This document shows positions 7,542 to 14,701 of a stretch of 23,719 nucleotides of DNA, piece by piece (within the stretch, counting starts at the first letter, position 1; each line of letters begins with the position of its first letter). The translations under genes and the position numbers were made by a program. This stretch comes from Bacteriovoracaceae bacterium (GTDB taxonomy: Bacteria; Bdellovibrionota; Bacteriovoracia; Bacteriovoracales; Bacteriovoracaceae), in the NCBI GenBank assembly GCA_947440875.1, contig CANETG010000011.1:1-23719 (forward strand), given 5' to 3'. The notes beneath the pieces were generated by a model. It saw nothing but the letters and a program-made list of their open reading frames with translations, had not been told where the DNA came from and searched no databases.

Positions 7542-8174
7542 ATGAGTAAAAACTGGCTCATTCGCACGAAATCGAATCACATCTTGGGGCCAATCTCCAA
7601 GGACAAGGTGCTGGAGCTTCTCCAGAACGGTTCGATCAAGGCAGATGACGAAGTTTGCTGTGGTAATGGCTTCTGGTTTTTCATCCGCGAGGATGACATG
7701 GTCGCGCGTTTTCTTTTGGGCCGCGAGCAACAGATGTTTAATCCGATCTCGGAAGCAAAGGACGTTCTTACGTTTCCCCCTCGGGCTCAAGATCAGGAAG
7801 ATGACATCACGAAAGTCGGCGGATTCAACATAAAAGATTTGGGAAGAGAATCAACCCCTCCAAACGGAACGTATCTATCGTCTATGCCAACGGGTGATGA
7901 CAAGCCGGCAGTTGCATCTGAATCAAAAAAAAAATCTGAAAGAGTAAGTACCCCAAACGAGTCAGTGCAACTGAAAGTCTCCAACACAAAGACTCCAAAA
8001 GCTAAATTAAAAAAACAAAACTACCTGCAGTATCTTCTCGCAGCTTGTTTCATCCTTCTCCTTGCTGTTCTTTGGTATAGAAAATCAATCTTTCGCTATT
8101 TCCGTTCTGCGGAAATAAGTCTGATTGAGTCCGTACACGCGCAGGAAGAAGCTCCGGCCGAAAAAAAAAAGTAA
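7542..8174 (+). CDS. GYF-like domain membrane protein, zero-frame product ending at the A10 run
   Basis: The function is unknown. The zero-frame product has 210 residues from the ATG at 7542, which has AAGG five bases upstream. A GTG at 7536 overlapping the mlaD stop is an alternative. Residues about 4-55 resemble a GYF_2 (DUF4339) domain: NWLIR, GPISKDKVLELLQNG, a D/E-rich turn and FWFFI. A low-complexity linker rich in Ser, Lys and Pro follows, then one membrane helix (about 165-185, LQYLLAACFILLLAVLWY) and a short tail ending EEAPAEKKK. The GYF side is therefore probably cytoplasmic and the tail periplasmic. The stop TAA follows an A10G run, and the -1 frame continues for 375 codons (next entry). 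The position after mlaE-F-D suggests an accessory role in lipid transport, by inference only. Confidence 0.7.
   Translation: MSKNWLIRTKSNHILGPISKDKVLELLQNGSIKADDEVCCGNGFWFFIREDDMVARFLLGREQQMFNPISEAKDVLTFPPRAQDQEDDITKVGGFNIKDLGRESTPPNGTYLSSMPTGDDKPAVASESKKKSERVSTPNESVQLKVSNTKTPKAKLKKQNYLQYLLAACFILLLAVLWYRKSIFRYFRSAEISLIESVHAQEEAPAEKKK
7925..7934 (+). repeat. A10 homopolymer tract inside the GYF-protein gene
   Basis: Ten consecutive A, encoding the end of Ser-Lys-Lys-Lys in the linker before the membrane helix. Loss or gain of one base leads to a stop within a few codons in both other frames (TGA in -1, TAA in +1), which would remove the membrane helix. Confidence 0.75.
8161..8171 (+). other. 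Candidate -1 frameshift or slippage site (A10G, with A AAA AAG)
   Basis: Codons GAA AAA AAA AAG are followed at once by TAA. The heptamer A AAA AAG at 8165-8171 is in the same register as the slippery site of E. coli dnaX. An AGGA (8143-8146) lies upstream and a 7-bp stem with a hexaloop (8193-8212, one G-T pair) lies downstream, about 21 bases from the heptamer, farther than usual for such sites. A tract of ten A is also long enough for RNA polymerase slippage. One added A would join the two frames directly. Confidence 0.55.
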
Positions 8175-9295
8175 CTGAACGCCAAATTACCCTTGGGAAC
8201 GTCACTTTCCAAGCAGAAATCAATCTCAGCGGATTACGAGTCATCAGTTCAATAAACCCTGATGCCTTCACGTGCGAAGAATTAAAAAGCGATACGACTC
8301 AGCTGGCTATCATTCTCTATCCTCAAGACAGGCTAAATGAAAAGTTCCTGATTAAAATCCGACAGTGCATGCTGAAATTATCCGATGATCATCCGGTGAA
8401 GCGCTGGCTTAAAACGTTGTCTCGCGCCGATGATCGGAGTCCAGAGGAACAAAATAAGTCACTGTTCCTCACAGAGATCCTCACCTCAAAATATAATCTC
8501 ATCACAGATCTTACGGTGAAAAATAAGATCATAGAAGTTCTGATCGATGTTCCCGAGAGTACTTCCGCCGAAAAACTCATGAAGGCGTATCTGTATTTGA
8601 TGATCGGAAATATCACTCGCTCCGACAATATTTTGAGAAACGTCATGAAGACTTCACCCGTGAGAGTCTGGGAGGGCTACAGCGCTCACCCCAGCTATTA
8701 TCATCGACTCTCATTAGAGAATCTTCCTGCGATGGTGACCAAGATTGCGAATCACCCATCGGACAGGAAAATCTGGCAACTCTTTGCTCATTACATGGAA
8801 GAATTCACCAACGATCCTAGGCTCAGCGAAGAATTAAACGAGCATGAAAAGTCGCAACTCGATGGGAAGTTAAATCTCCTCTCGGTGGAGAGAATTTCAC
8901 CCGATTTAGTCCAGTTTTTGCGAATGAAAAAATTAGATGAAAAACGACTCTCGGTGAGGTTAAGAAAAAAGACGATGCCTCTTTCCAGCCAAGCCTACTG
9001 GGCATGGTATTTTCTACCCGTCGACTCAGTCATTTCGGAAGAGTTTTTACCTGAACTCTCAAGCGTTGAAGAAAAAGATCCTCTTTGGTTCATGTTTCTC
9101 ATGGAGAACGAAAAGCTTTCGGACTTTTATTCAACAAAAACGGGTAAAGCTTTTCTTCCTGGAAAACGGCAAATTTTAAGAGACCTTCTGGCAAAAAAAG
9201 AAAGCTTCATGCCGGCCCTTTGGAAGCTCATTGAACTCGGTGACATCGACGCAAATCTCGTCCGTGAAACCGCGCGTTTTCTTTCCCATGAGTGA
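8168..9295 (+). CDS. Unrecognised helical protein, likely C-terminal part of the GYF membrane protein in the -1 frame
   Basis: This frame is open from 8129 to the TGA at 9293 but contains no ATG, GTG or TTG before the ATG at 8369. That ATG has no visible ribosome binding site and lies about 195 bases past the previous stop. The segment between reads like real protein with beta character (ITLGNVTFQAEINLSGLRV, then LAIILYPQDR), so I read the frame as the continuation of the preceding gene rather than a new one. If translation starts at 8369 the product is 308 residues. If fused by a -1 shift at 8168 the total is about 584 residues. The remainder is mostly helical, without a clear repeat signature or catalytic motif, possibly TPR-like. 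In the fused form it would be periplasmic. Its stop overlaps the methyltransferase start (ATGAGTGA). Confidence 0.6.
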   Translation, partial: KVTERQITLGNVTFQAEINLSGLRVISSINPDAFTCEELKSDTTQLAIILYPQDRLNEKFLIKIRQCMLKLSDDHPVKRWLKTLSRADDRSPEEQNKSLFLTEILTSKYNLITDLTVKNKIIEVLIDVPESTSAEKLMKAYLYLMIGNITRSDNILRNVMKTSPVRVWEGYSAHPSYYHRLSLENLPAMVTKIANHPSDRKIWQLFAHYMEEFTNDPRLSEELNEHEKSQLDGKLNLLSVERISPDLVQFLRMKKLDEKRLSVRLRKKTMPLSSQAYWAWYFLPVDSVISEEFLPELSSVEEKDPLWFMFLMENEKLSDFYSTKTGKAFLPGKRQILRDLLAKKESFMPALWKLIELGDIDANLVRETARFLSHE

Positions 9296-9863
9296 TTATT
9301 CGCAACCCGTTTTCTATCGCTTCAACCAAGATTCGCTTCTCCTCGTGAAGGCCATCGTAGAATCGGAACTCCTCCCGAAAAAGATTCTGGATGTGGGCGC
9401 AGGATCAGGCATCATTGGGATAGAGCTTGCTCTCAGAATGCAGATTCCGGAAGTTCACTTCCTGGAGCTTCAGAAAGACTGGAAACCATTTCTTGAGACC
9501 AATATTGATGAACTCATTCCACACACACGAACTAGAATATTTTGGTCCTCCGTTTCAGATTGGAGTAGTCCTCAGAAATACGATTTGATCGTTTCTAATC
9601 CTCCTTACTATCTTCCTTTGAATGGGAATATTTCACCGGATCCGGTGAGAGCACATTGCCGGAGTTTTTTGAAAGACGACTGGGTAATTTTACTTTCGAA
9701 ATGTATGAAAGCTCTGGTCCCAGAGGGAAGCGCATGGTTCATCACGCCCAAGGAGAATCTCGTCCACATTGAAAAGTCCACACCCCTGAAACCTGAAGTG
9801 ATTCAGTCCGGAGATCTAGTGATTTTAAAATTTAGTTCGTCTGAATATAAATCGAAATCATAA
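9288..9863 (+). CDS. SAM-dependent methyltransferase, TrmN6/YfiC-like
   Basis: The 191-residue product shows an N6-adenine-type Rossmann methyltransferase: an N-terminal segment with the FNQD motif (12-15), SAM-binding motif I ILDVGAGSGIIGIEL (33-47), an acidic residue in FLELQKD, and the catalytic NPPYY (104-108) in LIVSNPPYY. E. coli TrmN6 methylates A37 of tRNA1(Val) and has the same FxQD and NPPY features, but is about 245 residues, so this is a short relative and the tRNA target is not proved. The start is the ATG at 9288, overlapping the previous stop; the in-frame ATG at 9231 would lie well inside the upstream gene. The end overlaps the convergent DUF721 gene by 32 bases. Confidence 0.8.
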   Translation: MSDYSQPVFYRFNQDSLLLVKAIVESELLPKKILDVGAGSGIIGIELALRMQIPEVHFLELQKDWKPFLETNIDELIPHTRTRIFWSSVSDWSSPQKYDLIVSNPPYYLPLNGNISPDPVRAHCRSFLKDDWVILLSKCMKALVPEGSAWFITPKENLVHIEKSTPLKPEVIQSGDLVILKFSSSEYKSKS

Positions 9864-10350
9864 ACTTGCGCAGTTCCGGCTCTTCGACGTGTTGGAAAAG
9901 TCTTTCCGCTTCAGCTTTTAGAATCTTGTACTGCGGAGACTGGGGATGTAGGCGAGGCCTGGCTGCTTCAGTGATCTCTGCCCGGGACTGAGCGACTTCA
10001 TCACGATGCTTGAAATAACCCTCCTGCGTCTCATAAATTATTTTCTTAATGACGTTCCGAAGCTCTGGCAAAGCTTTAAATATTTCGATCTTTATCTGTT
10101 CCGAAAGGTAGGACAATTCGTGAGAGTAAGTTGAGTGAGTCGTCACGACGATGAGGGAGTCGTGCTTGAGTTTTAATGGAGACGTCACCTTCGCCATTTT
10201 CACACCCACGATATCGGGCCATTTTTTTAAAAGGTCGATGAAATCAAAAGTCTGGTAAAAAGACTTCATCTCATCCCGCTTCAGGTCATGTTCCTTGAAG
10301 CGATCCAAGTCCTTATAATTCAAACCCTTAAAAACCAATTTTTTAAACAT
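9832..10350 (-). CDS. DUF721/DciA-like protein
   Basis: DUF721 proteins include DciA, thought to load or operate the replicative helicase in bacteria without DnaC/DnaI. The 172-residue product contains the family core KKWPDIVGVKMAKVTSPLKL (about 43-62), then LIVVTTHSTYSHEL and a helix with IKIEIFKALPEL, a KH-like alpha/beta arrangement. The C-terminal half (about 110-172) is charged and probably disordered or helical. It diverges from lptE-holA, so a second replication-related gene (holA) lies nearby. The family call is good. Helicase-loader function is inferred from the family and not from a motif in this sequence. Confidence 0.75.
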   Translation of the reverse strand: MFKKLVFKGLNYKDLDRFKEHDLKRDEMKSFYQTFDFIDLLKKWPDIVGVKMAKVTSPLKLKHDSLIVVTTHSTYSHELSYLSEQIKIEIFKALPELRNVIKKIIYETQEGYFKHRDEVAQSRAEITEAARPRLHPQSPQYKILKAEAERLFQHVEEPELRKFMISIYIQTN

Positions 10351-10362
10351 CTTTTCCTGAGT

Positions 10363-10381
10363 AACCTAGCAGTCGTAGGTT
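10363..10381. repeat. Inverted repeat in the dciA-like/lptE divergent gap
   Basis: AACCTA and TAGGTT flank seven bases in the 51-base divergent gap. It could be an operator shared by the two genes or a chance repeat. The gap also contains TGATATAGC (10387-10395), an extended -10-like element only about seven bases before the lptE ATG. Confidence 0.3.
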
Positions 10382-10401
10382 GTCCATGATATAGCTAAAT
10401 C

Positions 10402-11046
10402 ATGCGCTTTCTCTTCTTAATTTTACTCCTCATTGGGTGCAGTGGATACCGCTTTACTCAACAAGAAAATCCATTGTCTCAGTACGGAATTCAGAGCCTT
10501 TCTGTGCCCATGTTTTATAATTATTCGGCTCTTCCGGATGTCAGTGCAGACTTTACACGCGAAACATATTCTCTGTTGATGAACTTCGCCGGCCTCAAAC
10601 TTCAGAGCGGCTACGCTTCAGATTCGGATGCTGTTCTGGTTGGTATTATCAAGTCACCGGAAAAAATGTCAGAAACGTTGAGGCGCGGAGGATCGCGAGT
10701 TGCAAATGATATCGTGCCGAATGCGACCGGAGATAATCGTCAAAAATTTTCTATCCCGAGTACAACCGTAGCGACTCTGTACCTTCAAATCATCGTCATC
10801 AAAAAACCAACAGAAGAGGAGCTTGCTCTCCTCAAATCTGGCATTGGTGATCAAATAAAGCTTACTTCAAGAGTCATTTTTAATGAGGTCATTCCACTCA
10901 ATGGACAATACACCAGAGAGATTCTTGATGACGCCGGAACTCAAGTCATCGCGACTCAAAACGCGGGCGTACAAAGAAAGACTCTCGATAGTATGTCAAA
11001 ACAAGCAGCAATAAGTGTGCGGGACATGATTCTGTATGCTTTCTAA
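10402..11046 (+). CDS. lptE: LptE-like LPS assembly lipoprotein
   Basis: LptE is the outer-membrane lipoprotein that plugs the LptD barrel and helps place lipopolysaccharide on the cell surface. The 214-residue product starts with a short lipoprotein signal peptide and a lipobox LLIGC (Cys13), followed by SGYRF, the usual CGYxF start of mature LptE. The next segment, with IQSLSVPMFYNYSALPDV and a Thr/Arg-rich helix, fits the family's alpha/beta fold; LptE sequences are weakly conserved. The gene is followed, with an 11-base overlap, by holA, a very common lptE neighbour, which strengthens the call. Confidence 0.8.
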   Translation: MRFLFLILLLIGCSGYRFTQQENPLSQYGIQSLSVPMFYNYSALPDVSADFTRETYSLLMNFAGLKLQSGYASDSDAVLVGIIKSPEKMSETLRRGGSRVANDIVPNATGDNRQKFSIPSTTVATLYLQIIVIKKPTEEELALLKSGIGDQIKLTSRVIFNEVIPLNGQYTREILDDAGTQVIATQNAGVQRKTLDSMSKQAAISVRDMILYAF

Positions 11047-11989
11047 ATGGCAAATCTGGGACTTCTTTACCAATGTAAAAAGAGATTTTCTCGAGAATCA
11101 TGAAGGTCTCCTTGCTCTTTCGACTTTTGATCCGGTCGCTCTTAAAATGGCGAAAGATTATCTTTTGCGCGGCGCCGGTGGGAAAACGGTCCTCTATAAG
11201 ATGGCGCCGGAAGTAACAAAAAATTGGATAGAGGAAGAATTCCAAACGCTTTCACTTTTTGGAACTTCGGATTGTTTTTTTATTCATCAGGCCCAAGACC
11301 TTCACGCAGATCTCATCGAGACTCTGCTTAACCTCGAAGTGACTGGAAGATTTGTCATTCTCAGTTTTGAGTCAGAAGCAACTGGTTGGAAAAAAATCCA
11401 AAAAGAGGGGAAAGTCACCTCTCTTCAGTTGGAACCTCCCAAATTTTGGGAACCCAATAGGCTTCTGGATTTCGTGTGCAATTACTTAAAACTTCCTCTT
11501 TCGTACGAGTCAAAAGGTTGGATCCTCGATTCGCTCGAAAATAATCTCGGAACGTTTTACAACGCCATGGCACTCTTGAAGATTAATCATCCGGATGCCA
11601 AAGAAATATGCTTGAAAGAAGTGCAGGAACTTCTCCTCTTTGAAAGGCTCGATCAGTTCGGTCTGGCCTCTCTTTTTTGTCGAAGAAAGCCGATAGAATT
11701 TTTTCACAAAGTGATTCAACTCCAAGGCGACTTCGAGAAGATGAAATCACTTTTTAATTTCATGCAGTCTCATCTCATTAAAGTGATGGACCCATCATAC
11801 CTCAATCAAAAACCTCGTCCTTCGACTTATGATAAAGATATCCAAAACACTGCGAAGCTTTGGAAGCCCAAAGAACTCCTCGCCGCTGCTCAGGAATTCA
11901 ATCACTGGGAAGTTTTGAGTAAAAAGAAAGACACCCGGCTTTGGACAGAACTCAAACAAGCATGCCTTCGCGCTCACGGCCAGATTTAG
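11036..11989 (+). CDS. holA: DNA polymerase III delta subunit
   Basis: The delta subunit is the wrench of the clamp loader that opens the beta sliding clamp. The 317-residue protein matches HolA in length and layout: an N-terminal region with LLALSTFDPVALKMA, then EEEFQTLSLFGTSDCFFI with the beta-binding LSLFG element (about residues 72-76), IHQAQDL, and helical middle and C-terminal domains including SLENNLGTFYNAMALLKI, which corresponds to the conserved GNDL-x-L-x-NE-like stretch. The HolA ATPase fold lacks a working P-loop, and none is seen. The start ATG lies inside lptE in another frame. The gene ends five bases before the convergent methyltransferase stop. Confidence 0.85.
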   Translation: MLSKWQIWDFFTNVKRDFLENHEGLLALSTFDPVALKMAKDYLLRGAGGKTVLYKMAPEVTKNWIEEEFQTLSLFGTSDCFFIHQAQDLHADLIETLLNLEVTGRFVILSFESEATGWKKIQKEGKVTSLQLEPPKFWEPNRLLDFVCNYLKLPLSYESKGWILDSLENNLGTFYNAMALLKINHPDAKEICLKEVQELLLFERLDQFGLASLFCRRKPIEFFHKVIQLQGDFEKMKSLFNFMQSHLIKVMDPSYLNQKPRPSTYDKDIQNTAKLWKPKELLAAAQEFNHWEVLSKKKDTRLWTELKQACLRAHGQI

Positions 11990-11994
11990 TGAGT

Positions 11995-12822
11995 TTAGTA
12001 GTAAACCCGAGCACTCGCCTGCATGAATGAATACATAAACACGGCATTCGGATCATTCGCCACACGTTGGAGTTCTTCCTTTGCCTTCGTCACAATGTCT
12101 TGATCAACGTATTTCTCTTCAATCAATTTATCGGCAGCGGATAGTAAAAGCTCAGTCCAGTATTGGATGGTTTGTCTTCTCTGGTCCGGTTGGCGATTAT
12201 CAAAATGCCAAGTCTTCACTTCTGTTTTGACCTGGTGGTAACCAACTTGCGTGAGAAGATTTCCGAGTTTCGCTCCGATGAACGGATCGCCCGCATGATC
12301 ATACTGATAGTCATTGAACGCCATCCAGTATTTCCAGACGCACGGAGAGTAGGGTTCGAGGAAAAATGATGAGTTCATCACTTCGGTGATAACGATTTCC
12401 GATCCCGGACGAAGAACGCGTCTTACTTCCGAGAGAACCTGTGCGGGATTCGGGACGTGTTCAAGAATCCAGCAGAGAAAAGCTCCTTCAAAACTATTGG
12501 CCTCAAACTTAAGATTATCCGCACTCATCTCTTGGCATTCAAAGCGCCCTTGAGCGGAAGGAATGCTCCCGATGAATGATTTCGCAGCATCAAGCTGTTT
12601 CTGATTTAAATCGATCCCCGTGATGTGAAGCCGCGGGAACCTTCGGAGAAGAATTTCTGACTGAGCACCCACTCCGCAGCCCACTTCGAGAATCTTTTTC
12701 ACACCCGAGAAATTGATGTTTTGATAAACAGAATGTTCCGCAAATTCCGCTTGAGTCCTGAGCCTTTGTTGCTCAGTCTCGGAGAATCCATGGAGGTACG
12801 GAAAATCTGTTTTTTTAGTCAT
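11995..12822 (-). CDS. Class I SAM-dependent methyltransferase
   Basis: The substrate is unknown. The 275-residue protein has motif I ILEVGCGVGAQ (44-54), an acidic SAM-ribose residue Asp71 in ITGIDLNQKQL, a post-I segment with CWILEHVPNPAQVLSEVRRVLRPG and a C-terminal helical part with NDYQYDHAGDPFIGAKLG. This is the layout of UbiE/Coq5-type and other small-molecule methyltransferases, without motifs I can tie to one substrate. Its ATG overlaps the stop of the haem-enzyme gene (ATGA), so it is the last gene of a five-gene minus-strand operon. A tetrapyrrole or quinone target would fit the context but is a guess. Confidence 0.85.
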   Translation of the reverse strand: MTKKTDFPYLHGFSETEQQRLRTQAEFAEHSVYQNINFSGVKKILEVGCGVGAQSEILLRRFPRLHITGIDLNQKQLDAAKSFIGSIPSAQGRFECQEMSADNLKFEANSFEGAFLCWILEHVPNPAQVLSEVRRVLRPGSEIVITEVMNSSFFLEPYSPCVWKYWMAFNDYQYDHAGDPFIGAKLGNLLTQVGYHQVKTEVKTWHFDNRQPDQRRQTIQYWTELLLSAADKLIEEKYVDQDIVTKAKEELQRVANDPNAVFMYSFMQASARVYY

Positions 12823-14078
12823 GTGGTTTCTGGGTACGTCACCGGGTCTTTGGCAAAACTCTTTGCAGCGGTGATCATTTCGCGAAGGCTAATGCCTGCG
12901 ACGTAATTCCCAAAGATGGCCACGCTCTGCTCTTTCTGAGCTATCTGGTGGAGTTTCTTTACGGCGAGATACCTTTGGAGGTCATAGATCGGGAGAGCTT
13001 TTTCCCAGTAACTATTTTCCGTGTGATCCACATCTTCTTCTTCCATTTCCGGAAAGAGCTGGCGGAGGTCGCCTAAAATATCCTTGTCAGTTAGTTTCTT
13101 TCGGCCGATGAGAGTGTAGGAAATGAGGTTTTCGTTATTGGCCGGGAAAATGGCTTTGTTGTTGAGAATCCCAAATGATTTGAAACCCGTTTCAAGGGGA
13201 ATTAAAACTCCAAAAGCGCGAGTCAGAGAGCGAATTTCGCGTTTAAGAAATACCGTCACACTTGAGAGTTCAGTGTAACGAATTCGAGAAAGTTCTTTTG
13301 AAAGCTCAGGCTTCACCGTCTCGAGTAAACTCGAAGCCGTCATCGCATCAGTGCAGATAACGGCATTATGTTTTAGCTTAAACGGTTCTTTTGAGTTGAG
13401 CTTAAGATCGTGCTTCAGAACTTCGGCCAAGCGATTAATGAGTGTCTGCATGCCACCTTCAAAACTTACGGAGCCCGAGACTTCGAGCTTTGGCTGTGCC
13501 TTCTGGTGACGAATCATGTGCTTAATAAAATCAAAATAAGAAACGAACTGAGCTTTTTTTCCGACTTGATCAAAAATTGAACGGAAATGAAGATGCTCCG
13601 AGGAGGTCGCATAGACTCCCGATAAAACGGGAGAAACAAAACGATGGACTTTCTCGTCCCCGAGGAGGGGACGAAAGAATTCGGCGACCGTGAGCCCATC
13701 AGTAATGAGCGGTGGTTTTTTGTGAACATTGAGACCGAGTTTAGAAATGAGTCCCATCTGAAACGGACGCTTGGGCTTTCCGTTGACCATGATCAGGCGC
13801 TTAAGCTTCTTGGCAGCGGGAAGTGGTTCGAGTTTTAATTCCCTCAAGAGTTCGAGACAATCGGCGTTGAGAAAAAGAGCGTTAGGTCCTTTCTCAACAT
13901 ATCCGCCAGCAACTTTTTTCGTCTGAACCATTCCGCCGACTTTATTGGATCTTTCATGAATCGTGATTTTGTAACCTTCACTCTTCAAGTAATAACCAAG
14001 AATCAGTCCCGAAAATCCTGCCCCATAGATAGTGACGTTTTTGTCAGACGGATCGATTTTCCCGATGATTCTTTTCAT
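12819..14078 (-). CDS. hemY: Protoporphyrinogen-oxidase-like flavoprotein
   Basis: HemY-type enzymes (also named hemG in some annotations) use FAD to oxidise protoporphyrinogen IX or coproporphyrinogen in haem synthesis. The 419-residue protein has the FAD dinucleotide motif GAGFSG (19-24) with the acidic Glu42 at the end of strand 2 (TIHERSNKVGGM), the family motif SPVLSGVYA in the substrate region, and a C-terminal FAD-binding segment AIFGNYVAGISLREMI. Most of the family are 450-480 residues and have GGGISG in the first motif, so this is a short, divergent member; another amine-oxidase-like flavoenzyme is possible. It lies three bases from grx and overlaps the methyltransferase by four bases, giving a haem/iron theme to the operon. 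Confidence 0.82.
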   Translation of the reverse strand: MKRIIGKIDPSDKNVTIYGAGFSGLILGYYLKSEGYKITIHERSNKVGGMVQTKKVAGGYVEKGPNALFLNADCLELLRELKLEPLPAAKKLKRLIMVNGKPKRPFQMGLISKLGLNVHKKPPLITDGLTVAEFFRPLLGDEKVHRFVSPVLSGVYATSSEHLHFRSIFDQVGKKAQFVSYFDFIKHMIRHQKAQPKLEVSGSVSFEGGMQTLINRLAEVLKHDLKLNSKEPFKLKHNAVICTDAMTASSLLETVKPELSKELSRIRYTELSSVTVFLKREIRSLTRAFGVLIPLETGFKSFGILNNKAIFPANNENLISYTLIGRKKLTDKDILGDLRQLFPEMEEEDVDHTENSYWEKALPIYDLQRYLAVKKLHQIAQKEQSVAIFGNYVAGISLREMITAAKSFAKDPVTYPETT

Positions 14079-14081
14079 GGA

Positions 14082-14447
14082 TTAATTGTTCTTCAAATAT
14101 TCTTGGAGTTCACCGTTTTGGTACATTTCCGTCACGATGTCGTTGCCGCCAATTAGTTTACCGTTCACGTAAAGTTGTGGGTAAGTCGGCCAATTCGAAA
14201 ACTCTTTCAGACCATTTCTGATTTCAGGGTCATTTAAGATGTTGAAGGTCTTAAATGGAACTCCTAGTTGTTTGAGGATTGCAATTGAGTTTGCTGAGAA
14301 TCCACACTGCGGAGCCGATGCGTTCCCTTTCATGAAGAGAACGACTTTCGAGCTTCTGAGAAGTGTTTCGATCTGGCCTTTGATCTCGAGCGACTTATCC
14401 GCTTCAGAGATTTCTTCCACAGTGTTGTTTAAGATATTAAAAGACAT
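14082..14447 (-). CDS. grxD: Monothiol CGFS glutaredoxin (GrxD type)
   Basis: CGFS glutaredoxins bind and deliver [2Fe-2S] clusters with glutathione and often partner with BolA. The product has 121 residues: a short leader, the Lys-Gly of LFMKGNASAPQCGFS (Lys40, Cys48), the cis-Pro segment WPTYPQLYVNGKLIGG and a C-terminal helix. The usual GGCD near the glutathione site reads GGND here, a mild deviation. bolA lies immediately upstream, three bases away, a typical pairing that supports an Fe-S or iron-sensing role. Confidence 0.94.
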   Translation of the reverse strand: MSFNILNNTVEEISEADKSLEIKGQIETLLRSSKVVLFMKGNASAPQCGFSANSIAILKQLGVPFKTFNILNDPEIRNGLKEFSNWPTYPQLYVNGKLIGGNDIVTEMYQNGELQEYLKNN

Positions 14448-14450
14448 AAA

Positions 14451-14699
14451 TTATCCTTTGTTGATCGATTGGTATTTTTCTTTCGTGTAGGTCTGGAGTT
14501 TGACGGCGTGGATGCGAGACTTGAGTTCTTCTTTTAAAAGGTCCATCAGCATTTGGTGCTGTTCAATGAGTAGCTTCCCTTTGAATGCATCACTGACGAC
14601 CGTAATCGCCAGATGATCACGAGTTCCCGTCATGTCTTCGACCATGACTGTGGCATCGGGAATTCCCTGTTTGATGATCTCTTCGACGAATTGAAACAT
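14451..14699 (-). CDS. bolA: BolA/IbaG family protein
   Basis: BolA proteins pair with CGFS glutaredoxins to form [2Fe-2S] heterodimers in iron regulation and cluster trafficking. The 82-residue product covers the BolA domain: IKQGIPDATVMVEDM, RDHLAITVVSDAFKGK with His29, and EQHQMLMDLL with His48, the position of the family's invariant His. The C-terminal helix and strand (EELKSRIHAVKLQTYT) are complete. It is small and lacks any extension. Neighbours are grx (3-base gap) and the membrane protein (2-base gap). Confidence 0.92.
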   Translation of the reverse strand: MFQFVEEIIKQGIPDATVMVEDMTGTRDHLAITVVSDAFKGKLLIEQHQMLMDLLKEELKSRIHAVKLQTYTKEKYQSINKG

Positions 14700-14701
14700 A
14701 A

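Noticed and set aside
8369..9295. Treating the helical ORF as a simple independent gene starting at 8369
   Set aside because: The frame is open and protein-like for 64 more codons upstream to the A10 run, and the ATG lacks a ribosome binding site. I kept it as the alternative model.
11993..12006. Small hairpin GTTTA-GTAG-TAAAC at the holA/methyltransferase junction
   Set aside because: Five A-T-rich pairs without a T run; too weak to call a terminator.
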